A stretch of 64,000 bases of DNA from Antennarius striatus. Lineage: Eukaryota > Chordata > Actinopteri > Lophiiformes > Antennariidae. The translations under genes were made by a program, and so were the position numbers. The stretch covers positions 7,028,982 through 7,092,981 of the forward strand of contig NC_090781.1 in assembly GCF_040054535.1 (NCBI RefSeq). The letters are read 5' to 3'. The notes beneath the pieces are model-generated. The model was not told the origin of the DNA, made no database searches, and saw only the letters and a list, made by a program, of their open reading frames with translations. Numbering within the stretch: the first letter of the stretch is position 1; every line of letters starts with the position of its first letter. Below are positions 50,601-62,600 of the stretch, in pieces.

Positions 50601-53600
50601 TGCCCATTTTAAGAACAAGGGAGATGTGCAGAGTTGTGGCAACTACAGAGGAATAAAGCTGATGAGCCATACAATGAAGTTATGGGAGAGAGTAGTGGAA
50701 GCTAGACTAAGGGCAGAAGTGAACATTTGTGAGCAGCAGTATGGTTTCATGCCAAAAAAGAGTACTACAGATGCAGTATTTGCTTTGAGGATGTTGATAG
50801 AGAAGTACAGAGAAGGCCAAAGGGAGCTGCATTGTGTTTTTGTAGATCTGGAGAAAGCTTATGACAGGGTGCCCAGAGAGGAACTGTGGTATTGTATGAG
50901 GAAGTCTGGAGTGGCAGAGAAGTATGTTAGAGCGGTGCAGGACATGTATGAGGAATGTAAGACAGTGGTGAGGTGTGCTGTAGGTGTGACAGAGGAGTTC
51001 AAGGTGGAGGTGGGACTGCATCAGGGATCAGCTCTGAGCCCCTTCTTGTTCGCTATGGTGATGGACAGGCTGACAGACGAGGTTAGACAGGATTCTCCAT
51101 GGACTATGATGTTTGCAGATGACATTGTGATCTGTAGTGAGAGCAGGGAACAGGTGGAGGAGAAGCTAGAGAGGTGGAGGTTTGTCCTGGAAAGGAGAGG
51201 AATGAAGGTTAGCCGCAGTAAGACAGAGTACATGTGTGTGAATGAGAGGGACCCAAGTGGAAGAGTGAGGTTACAGGGAGAAGAGATCAAGAAGGTGGAG
51301 GATTTTAAGTACTTAGGCTCAACAGTCCAGAGCAATGCAGAGTGTGGAAAAGAGGTGAAGAAGCGTGTCCAGGCAGGATGGAACGGGTGGATGAAAGTGT
51401 CAGGTGTGATGTGTGATAGAAGAGTTTCAGCTAAAATGAAAGGAAAGGTGTACAAAACTGTGGTGAGACCAGCAATGTTGTTTGGCCTAGAGACAGTGTC
51501 ACTGAAGAAAAGACAGGAGATAGAGCTGGAGGTATCAGAGATGAAGATGCTGAGGTTCTCTTTGGGAGTGACCAGGAAGGATAGGATCAGGAATGAGTAC
51601 ATCAGAGGGACAGCACATGTTAGAGGTTTTGGAGATAAAGTCAGAGAGGCCAGACTGAGATGGTTTGGACATATCCAGAGGAGAGATAGTGAATATATTG
51701 GTAGAAGGATGCTGAGTTTTGAACTGCCAGGCAGGAGGCCTAGAGGAAGACCAAAGAGGAGATTTATGGATGTAATGAGGGAAGACATGAAGATAGTTGG
51801 TGTGAGAGAAGAGGATTCAAAGGACAGGGTTAGATGGAGGAAATTGATTCGCTGTGGCGACCCCTGAAGGGAAAAGCCGAAAGGAAAAGAAGAAGAAGAA
51901 GATATAAAAATATACATTTTTGTTACAGATCTCAACCAAACAATTATGTTTACTTGTATCTGGAGAATAGTCAAGGCTAGTAACAGGCTAACATGTCATT
52001 TGTGTAGACTACAGTGAAATCAGAAGCCTTTCTGACACTTCTGTTCTTCAAACTGCAGGTCATTCTTGGAGGATTTGATGAATTATGTCCCATTAGTAAA
52101 TCAAACACCACAAGTCTTCTGTTTTATGTTGTTTATTCCAATACAATATAATGTAGATAGATAGTGTTATCTTTCAGTCTGAATTTACATCATTCTGTCA
52201 ACTTTTTTTGTCCAAGGCAACTGAATATCCATGCAGAGTTGTTTTATGAAACTTGGCCAACACATCAAACACATGTGAGAGTAATGTAGTTTGGTATTTT
52301 CTACATTTTTATTATACTCAGACTCAAACAAAGTGAGAAGGGGGACATTTTGTTCCATACGCATAGAAGTGCTGTCTGTTGCTATTTAGGGATTTTGTTA
52401 TTTCTGTTTTGTTTTGAGTTTAATTTAGGTTTATTTTGTGGTGGCTTGAATCAGATGAGGGTTTCAAGGTCATAACTCAAAAATATTCAGCTTTTTTTTT
52501 ACAAAACAGTCTGCACACACCCTCAACATACTGGATGCCTTTAGAAAATTTAGGAATTTTAAATGTTTAAAATGTTTTGTTTAAAAATTTGCTTTCATTT
52601 TTGCAGATTTCAGATATTGTATTTAACAGGTTTTATAATAATAATATTTACAAATAATATTCTTCTACTACTACTACTATTACTACTACTACTACTACTA
52701 CTAATAATAATAATGCATTCTTTCAGACTATTTTTCATCAATGAAATGCTAGAAATGCAACCACAGCATCTGGTTCTGTTCTATTTTATGCTAATTTTTC
52801 ACAGATGTATTAGCTCGATTGTGTCTGAAGCGTTCCTACAGAGCATAATTTAATTTCTCACATCTCCATTCTGTCTACCATTCTGTCTACCATTCTGTCT
52901 ATTTACGGATTTTCCAATTTTCAACTTTTACCTGTTCTGTAGAAAAGTATGCGGTTCAATTTTAAAGTCCAGCTTATTAGCTGTGTATTCCTTCATTGGA
53001 CAAATACCTTTGCAGAGTGCAAAGGTATCTTTTCAACTTTCAGACTTCCAGAGGCCTGGATAATCCAGGAGTGCCTTCAACAGGATATTTTTTGGTTGAC
53101 TTTTTAAAATTCAGTGTGATTAAGACATTTTATAGCAAATTTTTTACAATGGATAAAATCACACAAACTTTATATCCTTGAATCACAAGTCTTGTGTCTT
53201 TAGGAACCAATTTACAAAATAGTTTTGTCATACATCCTGCAGTGTCCTGTGGCACGATTACCTCTTTTTGGGCAAAGAGAAATAATTGTTCAAGGTTTTC
53301 ACAGCTTTTACCCACAGAAACTTTTTTCCCTGGTAAAAGAATTCCTGGTTATCTGTGTGGTTTGTTTTTCCACCACACCTCAAAATCAAGCTGATGACAA
53401 ATGAAGTGGTAAAAGAAACTGCACCACACCTTCAGTTCAGTGAGTTACAATGAAGTGTCTAGTGTTCAAGTTTCTTCAATGTTTCAAAAAATTGTTTTGG
53501 CCTGTCCGCTACTTTAGGCCTGACAGTTTGTTAGCTAGTCTCCATAGACTAGTTTGTAAAAAGTTTGTAAAAATGAAATACTGTAAATAAGTTTGCAGCC

Positions 53601-56600
53601 TTGCACTGGCTTAAATGTGGTGGGTGAATCGAAGTGCGGAATGCTGAAGTGTCTTTCACCAATCAGTGTTTGTCAGAACATAACCCCACCCATCAAGAAT
53701 TTTGGGTAATCTGGAATCTGGAAAGTTTACATCCCCTACTTTTTAATTTGTTTTTAAGGGATAGTTTGAATGAAAATTGTTTCACCATTTCATTTGTGTT
53801 TTTAATGTATGTTCTTAAACTATAAGACATTGCTGTACCGTGTGTGAAAACAGATTTCTTCATTTCTTCTTCATGTACATTATCGGTACCCTGATGTATC
53901 ATCCAGCCCTTTAGAACATGGTTCGCCTGTCTCTTCCTCTAGGATCAACCAAGAACAAAATAGACCTGCTCAGTTTTGCCATCCCCAGATTTATGCACAC
54001 GTGTACATGTCACAGTTATGTGTGTGTCTTTATGTACTGACTTTTCCGTCTTTCCAGTTCAGAGGTTTCTCAGGGAGTGGGCTACTTAAAGCATTTTTTT
54101 CGGCTGTAGGCTCTGGAACTTATTACAGTCTGAGTGTCTTTCATAAATGGGTCATTCAGCCACCCTGCATGGTTCTGAATGGGACGCACTGTCACCAGCA
54201 TAAAGAGAGTTAATGTGAGTTCTTTAGTTCTGATACCTCCCTAATATGGAAGACTGGTGTTCTGAAATGTGTGATTATTCATGCGACTTGTTAAACATTG
54301 GGTGCATATAGATGTTAAATTATTCCAGTGCTGTTTAGTTACAGCTTTTTTAATTGTCTAAATATACATATGATATTACCTTTCACTTTATAGAACATAC
54401 TGCTTGTGGCATATAAAATATGCCACAAGCAGTATGTTCATCTCGTGGCATATAGATGAAAATACCTGAAGTATCCAACATCAAGACAATTTCTTGAAAC
54501 AAAAGTAAAGCAGGCAAAGGTAACGCACAAAATGGTTTTTGTTCATGTAGGGTTTCCTATTTGAGACACGAATCTTTCATGTTTTGCATTTTAAACTGTT
54601 TTGCAGTTTAATAAAAATCTGTAATCTGAAAGGTGTACAAAACTTTGGTGAGAGCAGCGATGTTGTTTGGTCTAGAGACAGTGTCACTGAGGAAAAGACA
54701 GGAGACAGAGCTGGAGGTAGCAGAGATGAAGATGCTGAGGTTCTCTTTGGGAGTGACCAGGATGGATAGGATCAGGAATGCGTACATCAGAGGAACAGCA
54801 CGTTAGAGGTAAAGCCGAAAGAAGAAAGTTTAATAAAAATCTAAGTTTAGGTTTTATTGTACTTATGCAAGAGTAAATCTTAAAGTCCAGTTGCTGTGGG
54901 TTTTCAAAATACATGAAGTGTGACAAACATTGCACACCCTGCATGCAGACAGACATGACTGTAACATGATTATCAGTGTCCAGCAGATGAGACTTGTATT
55001 TAGCAGCTTCCAGCTAGTCTTGACGAACGTGAAGGTCATTCGTTAAAGGGAAGTGAAAGTGAAAGTTGAAATTATTTCTTGAATTTGAATTGCCAGGTTC
55101 AACTGAGTCGATCTTTTATGTGAAGCTCATTGTATTTTCCATTTGTGTAAAAACAGTCTACTGGGAGCTAGCATTGATGCCGTAAAGCGGCATTCCTGAA
55201 AATCACATGAAAAATTAAGCATCTACCGCTCACAGTTCACCATGTCCTTGACTCTAAGTAACGTGACTGTGTCTACCAAACAGTTGGAAGAGAACACATC
55301 ATCTTTTCCAAATTGCTGCTGACAATATTCCAGAATGACTTCACGCTGCATCACTCTGGTCACAGGGGAAGCCTGTCTTGAAGGATGTAGTTGTTGGATT
55401 ATTATGATAGTCAAGCTGTTATGTCTACGAGGAGCTAAATTGTGTCATGTACACACACATAGACACAGTTGAGATCCTTGGAAATCATGGAAAGCATCTG
55501 ACCTGGAAAAGACTTTAATCTGCTGCTGAAAAACTCTGATCTTCGATCAGGATTAGGATGTTTACCACTATATGGATGTCAGGAGAAAACTGTTGGTCAT
55601 CTTGTTTTTGAGCATTCATATAGGCATTAAGTTTTTGTTTTGTCTGTCACATTGTTTGTTTGTTGAGTCTTTTCTTTACTGATGCCATTTTGTTTTAACT
55701 TACAGGTTTCCCAAGAAAGCAAACAGGTAAGAATTAAAATTTTCTCACACTGAATTCAAAATGGAAAAATATATCAGCATGTCCATGGGAAGGTAATCCT
55801 GTGGCCAAATGTGCAGAAAAGAGAAATGATGCAGGTTTGAACCAGAAGACAGTAAATCTTCAGAGTTGCACCCCTCCTCTACACACACATGCAGAACAGA
55901 AGCTTTTCCTAGTTGTGGATGATGCAGGCCGTGCTCAGCATCTCATCCGGAGGAGTCTAGATTTATACACTCTTGTCTCACTACATCAGTCGCCACCTGA
56001 AGTGAACAATAGTTCTATTGATGTAATTCTACCTGTGTCTTCACTTACCTTGGCCAGTGTAACAACTCAGATTACTTATAGCCTTTTTAGCCATGGGTTT
56101 GTGGTATTTCTTGTTTTTCATTGGTGTTTCTATTCCTCTAGAACCAGCAGCATTCTCAGTAAAGACCACCCCCCAGACAAGAAACCCAAAAGTGACAAAA
56201 CCCCTCTTCCCTCCAATGAGTTTGACCCTACAGGTAATTTCCCACTTTCATTTTCAGGCTCGTAACCCTGTTCTGTTAATCCTCTTCATTCCTCTCCTTA
56301 CATTTTCAAACTCTTGATTCTTCACTTAATCTGTCACACGTGTTTTCTTTCTCTGTTCGTTTCTGTCTCTCTCTCTTTCTCTCCCTCCTCACATGCTCTC
56401 TCTTATTGTACCTTTCTCTACCACACATGCAATGTAAAAAATATGTTGCTTTGATGTACAAGGCATGCTGGAATGGTAAAAGATGATGTTTGGAATTTGC
56501 ACTATTTTGTTGTTTGGAAATTTTACATTAGTTTTGTTTGTGTGGTTAAATTTAGTTTTGTATCACCATGTTAGACTTATAACACCCTTTTTGAATGAAT

Positions 56601-59600
56601 GCTATTATGTGCAGTACAATATGGCTTTATCTGCTGAATCTACTTTACACTCCATTATATCAACTGCTTGAAAGAAAATGTTTGCATTTCCAATGATGTG
56701 CATATGAAAGTTTGTAGGACTAAGATCTGCAGCTACATGCAGTAGTATCAAATGAGCTTCTAAGAATTGTACACAAAGCAGTATATTTTTAGGATTTATG
56801 TTTTTGTATACTTATAATTTTGCATATTTGAAGGCCACAAAAAGTCTTTACGCCCATTGAGCACTCTAGTTTCAAGTTATTTGCAAGATGAGACCTTTAA
56901 GTTTCAGAAAGAGAAGACTTTGTTATGTTGACACAATCAGGGTTGAGATGATTGGAGATATAACTGGAGCCACTGTTTTCAGAGCAAACACAACCATCTG
57001 CGCCACATGGCGTCTTATCTCTGCATGATGCAACCATGTTGTTGTCTGTCAGGACATGTACTGTCTTGCTTATATAGTAGCATCATATAAAAAGCATGTA
57101 TTCTTCTAATGATGTTGTTCCTATTTGGAATGATGCAGCGGCCGAACTAGTCATTAGAAATTAAATATTTTTTTACTTTAATCAAAAGTATCCATATATT
57201 ATTTTTGCAAATTTTATGTTTTGTCACAGCCTTTGCATGCCTGTATGCTGTCTATATTTCTTTGTTCTCCTTTTTAGTTATTTACAGGTTACATTAAATC
57301 TCAATCTCTCCTCATATTTTCTTATACATTTTGCCTTCCAGCTTTATTTTCAAAGTGTTTTTTCTTCTTCTTTTTTTAAGGATGAGCAGGAGTGGTCATC
57401 CTGAAATGAATGTCACCATAGACTCATAAGATCTATGCGTTTCAAATAATGCCTAATGTTTATTTTAGCTATAACATTTGAGATGCAGTTGATGTTAAAA
57501 ATACACATTCTAACTTAGTGGAATAAAAATGTTTCTGAATTTTTAACTTAAACTTTGAATTAATGTACATCATCTGTACATTTACCACTGTGTTTAAAAA
57601 CCCCTTTTTGTTTTAATAAAGCTGAAATTTAACTGCAACTTCAGCAGTTGTGTCACCATATTTTTTAATTGATTTCTCTTTGAGTATACTAATATGTAAA
57701 CCAGAGTTTTGTTTATTCCTTTAAATTGTAAACTCAACATTTTAAAAATCATAATTCTACAAGTGGAATTGTTTTTTTTTAGCGTGGATCTAGCGTATTT
57801 CACAAACATTTCTGCACACTAACCGCTTTTATAATTTTTGTGAAGGACGCAAAGTAAAGCCTTACAGTGACACACGTAGGACAGAAGGACTTTCATTTAA
57901 AACAAGTTCATTTCCAGTGACTGCTCTCCTGCTTGTCCAAACCATTATGTTTATTAAACTACCTATTTGTTCATTTAATTTTTCTTTTCCCATGATGTTT
58001 CTCCCTCATGATTTTCTCTTTCCTGTTTTGTGTTTCTTTTCCTTGTGTTGGATCTTGTTCTGTTTTGTGTTGGCGTGCGTGTGGATGTGTTCTTGCTGCT
58101 GTGCTGTCTGTGCTGTGGTCTATGTGGTGGGGGCTGTGAGCAGAAGCTCTGGTGGTGCAGAAGAGTGGCAGCAGCAGTGTGCTAGCAGAGGGGAAGCCTG
58201 AGTCCTGTGGTAAGATGCCCTGCTTGAATGGCTGGTGTGACAGCTGCATCTACACTTGCTCAGGTCCTTGGGTGAAATTGCCACTAGATGTTTGTTAAAA
58301 GTGAGTGGACTACAGTGCGCCATCACACATTCGCGAATCAACGCTTGCAACTGCACCTCATTGCGGATTTTTGGTCGGCAGTCATGTGATACCATACGCG
58401 CATTCTATTGGCTCACGGCATCCGGAATTGTGCTGCGTTGCGTGAGTCTCTGACTTACGTGAGACACAAAAGTGCTTTATACAGTCGATAAGAATGTGGG
58501 AAAAGTTAATACAGATAGAAGGTGATTTAATATCAGTATGGGGAGGGTTCATAAACCTTTAAAAATGCCGTAAATAGGATAGATAGTTTGTCGCTCTATC
58601 GCAGAATTTGTTAGAAACGCGTGTGGTGCCTGGAACGCATTAACTGCGAGGAATGAGGGCGCACTGTAATTGATTGAGCTTTATGCATTCTCATAGTGGG
58701 GTACAGCATTAGGTCAACAGTGGGATTTATCTAACATTTACCCCATTTTCTCCAACCTGATTGTCTGTATTTAAACATAGGGCTGCCACTAATGATGATT
58801 TACCTTTAACAGTTAATATAAGTGTTTGATCTATAAAATATCCAAAAATTGTCAGTGAGACCAACCCCACTTTCATAAAACCAACAGTTACTTTCACTCA
58901 TTTGTAGCTTATACAAAATGCGTAACGTAGCGGTCCTGTTGACTCCTGATTGGCCGGAGAGAATCATCTCCACCGTGCATCATCATGCAGAGATGGGATG
59001 TAAAGACAAACCAAAGCCACCAGCACTTATTTTACTTTAAATATACATGTATTAGTTTACTGTAGTGGTTTGTTATGGCAGCAAGGAAAACCATGTTGTG
59101 ATCAGTGTAGGAACTGAGGCTGTTTCTTTGTATTCGTGGCAAGCATGTTGGAAATGGTGTCACAGTATTATATAGTTTGTGGGGCATCGCTATGGTTACC
59201 AGCTACACTAAGGGGTACTACAGCTTTAGTGTAAATGGAAACATGCAAAAAGTGGGATGACACTAGGCTGTTCTTATAAAAGAGACCCTTTTTTTTTTTT
59301 TTTTTGCCAAAATACGCACTTTTGTCAGAAACCGCATTGGAGGTTTTTTTTTTTAAGCTCTAAAGAAAATAGAACTTTACAGTTCACTCATCAATAGACC
59401 ATAGAGGTTGTGCTCATTTCTAACTAAACAATTTCAGATAGAAAAGAGGCCGTTCCAAAGTTCTCTTGAAGCCATTACCTCCCTCCTGAGTCAGGTCCTG
59501 CTTTTGATGTAAATTTCCAGATAGATGATATTAATACGATTATATAATTTTTACTGCCCATTTTAAGTCAGTGTAAAGCAAAGAGTCCAACAAAGAAAGA

Positions 59601-62600
59601 GTTGAGATGTCTTTGAGATTCCACATTAGAGCAGAGGCTAACTTAAAAAAATAATTGCTCACCATCATCCTCTGCCGTCACGTCCAATGAAACATACAGT
59701 AGGTGTGTTCAGTTTGTTTGTCCCAGCTTTCTCCATTGCATCTGCTCTCACACTAGTTTTGAACTAAAGGTTTCACAAATCAATATCTTGAGTTCGTAAG
59801 CAGTAATGGCCAATTGGAACGGCCAATTAACCTGAAGTGCATGTTTTTGGATGTGGGAGGAAGCCAGAAAACTCTGAGGAAACCCACACAGACACGGGGA
59901 GAACATGCAAACTCTGCACAGAGCGGGACATGAACCCGGAACTGCCGTGCTGTGCAGCGACAGTGCTACCCACTGCAGACACCTATCAATTTACAATGCG
60001 CCCTTCGCACATATGCGCATCAACGCTCGCGACTTCAACTCTTGGCAGATTTTTCATAGGCAGTCACGTGATACTGTACGAGCATTCTATTGGCTGACGG
60101 CATCCGGAAGTGTGCTCTGTTCCGTGAGTCTTGGACTTACGCGAGACACAAAGGTGCTTTAAACAGTCGATAGGAGTGTAGGAAAAGGTAATAAAAATAG
60201 AAGGTTGCTTAATATCAGTACGGGGAGGGTCATAAACGTTTATATTACCGCTCTATCGCCGAATTCGTTAATCGCGTGTGGTTCCTGGAACACATTAATT
60301 GCGAGGAACGAGGGAACACTGTACTTTTAAATCCTGTCAAATACAAAAGATCAACATCTGCAGGCAAATTCACAGTGACCTGCAACCCTAACCCATATGT
60401 CCCCACCTGTCTCCTTGACGCCCCAGTTCTCTGCCCATCTCCCTTCCCCCTGTCTAACCATGCCTTTGCACCCTCCCCCTGCCTGGTGCTTTTTCCTCCT
60501 CAAACTTCTATCCTTGTATTAGCTCCTGTCTTTATCTGGTTCAACCCACCCCACTTTCTGCCTCTATCAATCGACTCACCTCTAGTCACTAATGCACTTA
60601 CCAGAAAACTTGGACACAACAGTAAACCAGCTCAAGGGTCATCTTACTCACTTTGTGTTATTTGCACATTTTTATGGATGTTTGTTTGTTTGGTAAGTCC
60701 TCTGTAAAATGTCCTAATATAGCTGCAGTGGTTGAAAGATCCACCCAGTTAATGTTTATGAAGATACATTTCCCTATGTGAGCATCTTGCATTCTTTACT
60801 TTATGTTCTTTGGTGTATTTATTGTTTTGTCAGTGTTGGCCAGACGTTAGATAATCTCAAATCTCTTCATGCCACGTGAAGAAAATACAGAATAAACCAG
60901 AAATGTAACATTCCTCCATCTGGTCTGTGGAACTAAAACCAGTGGAAGTCAAATCTCACTCAAATATCACTGCAGCCACAATTATAATGACAATAATTTT
61001 CTTTAAAAATGCATAATAATAATGTTATTATTATTATACATTTACTATTTTTTTCCAAATTGAATTTCAGATTTAGAATGTATAAAATGTGTGTGAACTT
61101 TCATCCAAAATGTTTTCACCTTTTTACGTGTCCTAAAATCACATGTCTGCATGTACTCTAAGGTTGGTTCTCTGGTCTGTTGCAGTAACAAGATGCCTTC
61201 AGAAACAACGTCAGTTATAGTGCTGAGGGATATATTCTTTATCTTGCACTCAATCAAAATACATAAACATAGGGATCAAACTTTCTTCAAAGACACTTCA
61301 AGATGTATGTCTTACTTCAGATTAGTATTCAAAATGCGAACCTGTCCTTCAAACGCAGCTCTATTATAATGGTATTCTATGCCAACTTCAAAATGCAATT
61401 CCGACTCAATTCCCTTCAGAATTCAAGGATCACTTTTATTAAAATGTCTAGTTAGCATTCAGGAAAAATGTTCAGAAATTTCATGGTAGATGGACACAGT
61501 AAATTTCTTTTAGTTCCCGTTGTTAGGAAGACACTGTTACATTTGTCTGGTCTGTCTGTCTCGTTTTCAGGTCTGGTCCAGCGATGTGTCATCATCCAGA
61601 AAGATGAAAATGGCTTTGGGCTTACTGTCAGTGGTGACAATCCAGTGTTTGTGCAGCTTGTCAAAGAAGGTACAGCAGTGTCTCAAATGAAGACGAAAAA
61701 GATGTTATTACAATGAGGACTTCTGCTCTGAACATTTGTAATAGAGATGTGGCTGCCTTGTTCTTGTGCTGACATCAAACTGTCATAGTAGTTTGCTGTG
61801 AACTCCCAAATCTCCCAGATATGAGGAGTAATTGGGACTCAGCAACCACTGCCACCACTCTGGCACTTACTTAAGAGCAGTGAAGCCATTGACTGCATAT
61901 TTTCTTTGGAGTAGTTTCATAGTAACTGCAGCTTCTAGTTTGACATGACACTTATGTTCTCCCAAACAGTCTTTCACTGTCAGAAGAGGATGAAATGAGA
62001 TGTTATCAAGACACAGAAATCAGTACAGAATATGTATGTGGGTGGAGAGAGACAGAGGAGGAAGGAGTATCAGGAACTTTTTGTCGCACTGTTTTCAGTG
62101 TTTGATTGTCCTTAACGTTCCCTGTAAAGCTCTTCATTTATTTCTGTGTAGGTTCTCAGTTATCCAGGTCATGGTTATCCAAAGCTGTTTAAATCAATCC
62201 ACTGGACTTTAAGAACTTTCTTAACTTTTTTAAAGTCCAGTGGATTGATTTAAACAGCTTTGGACTCTTCATTTGTGGTTTTATAATTCTACTTTCTGGT
62301 ATTTAAAAAAAATATGCAAACTAACTTATTTTACTCAGTTGAGAAACTGGTTTGCAGAAGCTTTTATCTGTATTTAGGTTTAGGTTTAAAATGTGGATGT
62401 TTAACCGATCTTTTATCATTCAGTTACACTCCGTCAGTGTTTATTGTAACAACAGGTCATATCCACATCTCAATTTTTTTTTACATCTGATCAAGTATAA
62501 GTCATTATTTGTGCTATAACACAATCCAACCAACCATACATTACATCCTCATGATTCTCTACCAACACAAATGTAACACCAAAACCCATAATAAAGATCA

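Larger units (their letters stand above)
31536..55705. other. arhgef12: arhgef12 intron 1, 24 kb
   Basis: GTACGT to AACTTACAG. It is heavily loaded with mobile DNA, listed separately (33895, 35406, 37100, 39284, 42755, 43455, 45765, 47520, 47815, 50120 and 54621), plus tandem repeats. Stretches not listed, chiefly 32700-33890, 34030-35400, 36170-37075, 37380-38800, 39900-42750, 45850-47500 and 51925-54390, show no gene or clear element to my eye. Confidence 0.85.
58210..61570. other. arhgef12: arhgef12 intron 4
   Basis: 3.4 kb, GTAAGA to TCGTTTTCAG. It carries two related MITEs (58313 and 59994) and a SINE-like copy (59805). The pyrimidine-rich open frame 60276-60707 begins inside the second MITE and has no recognisable protein. 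Confidence 0.8.

Noticed and set aside
51021..51974. 317-codon minus-strand frame
   Set aside because: Antisense shadow of the LINE reverse transcriptase; the sense strand has the motifs.
55801..56265. 154-codon frame ending in arhgef12 exon 3
   Set aside because: Only the last 30 codons (exon 3) match ARHGEF12; the rest is intron 2 read by chance.
57360..57405. Possible extra arhgef12 exon (TTTTTTTAAG followed by GATGAGCAGGAG)
   Set aside because: The frame meets a stop within ten codons and no in-phase donor follows.
60276..60707. 143-codon Pro-rich frame in arhgef12 intron 4
   Set aside because: Starts within a MITE and continues through pyrimidine-rich DNA; not needed for the reading frame of arhgef12 and unlike the known protein.
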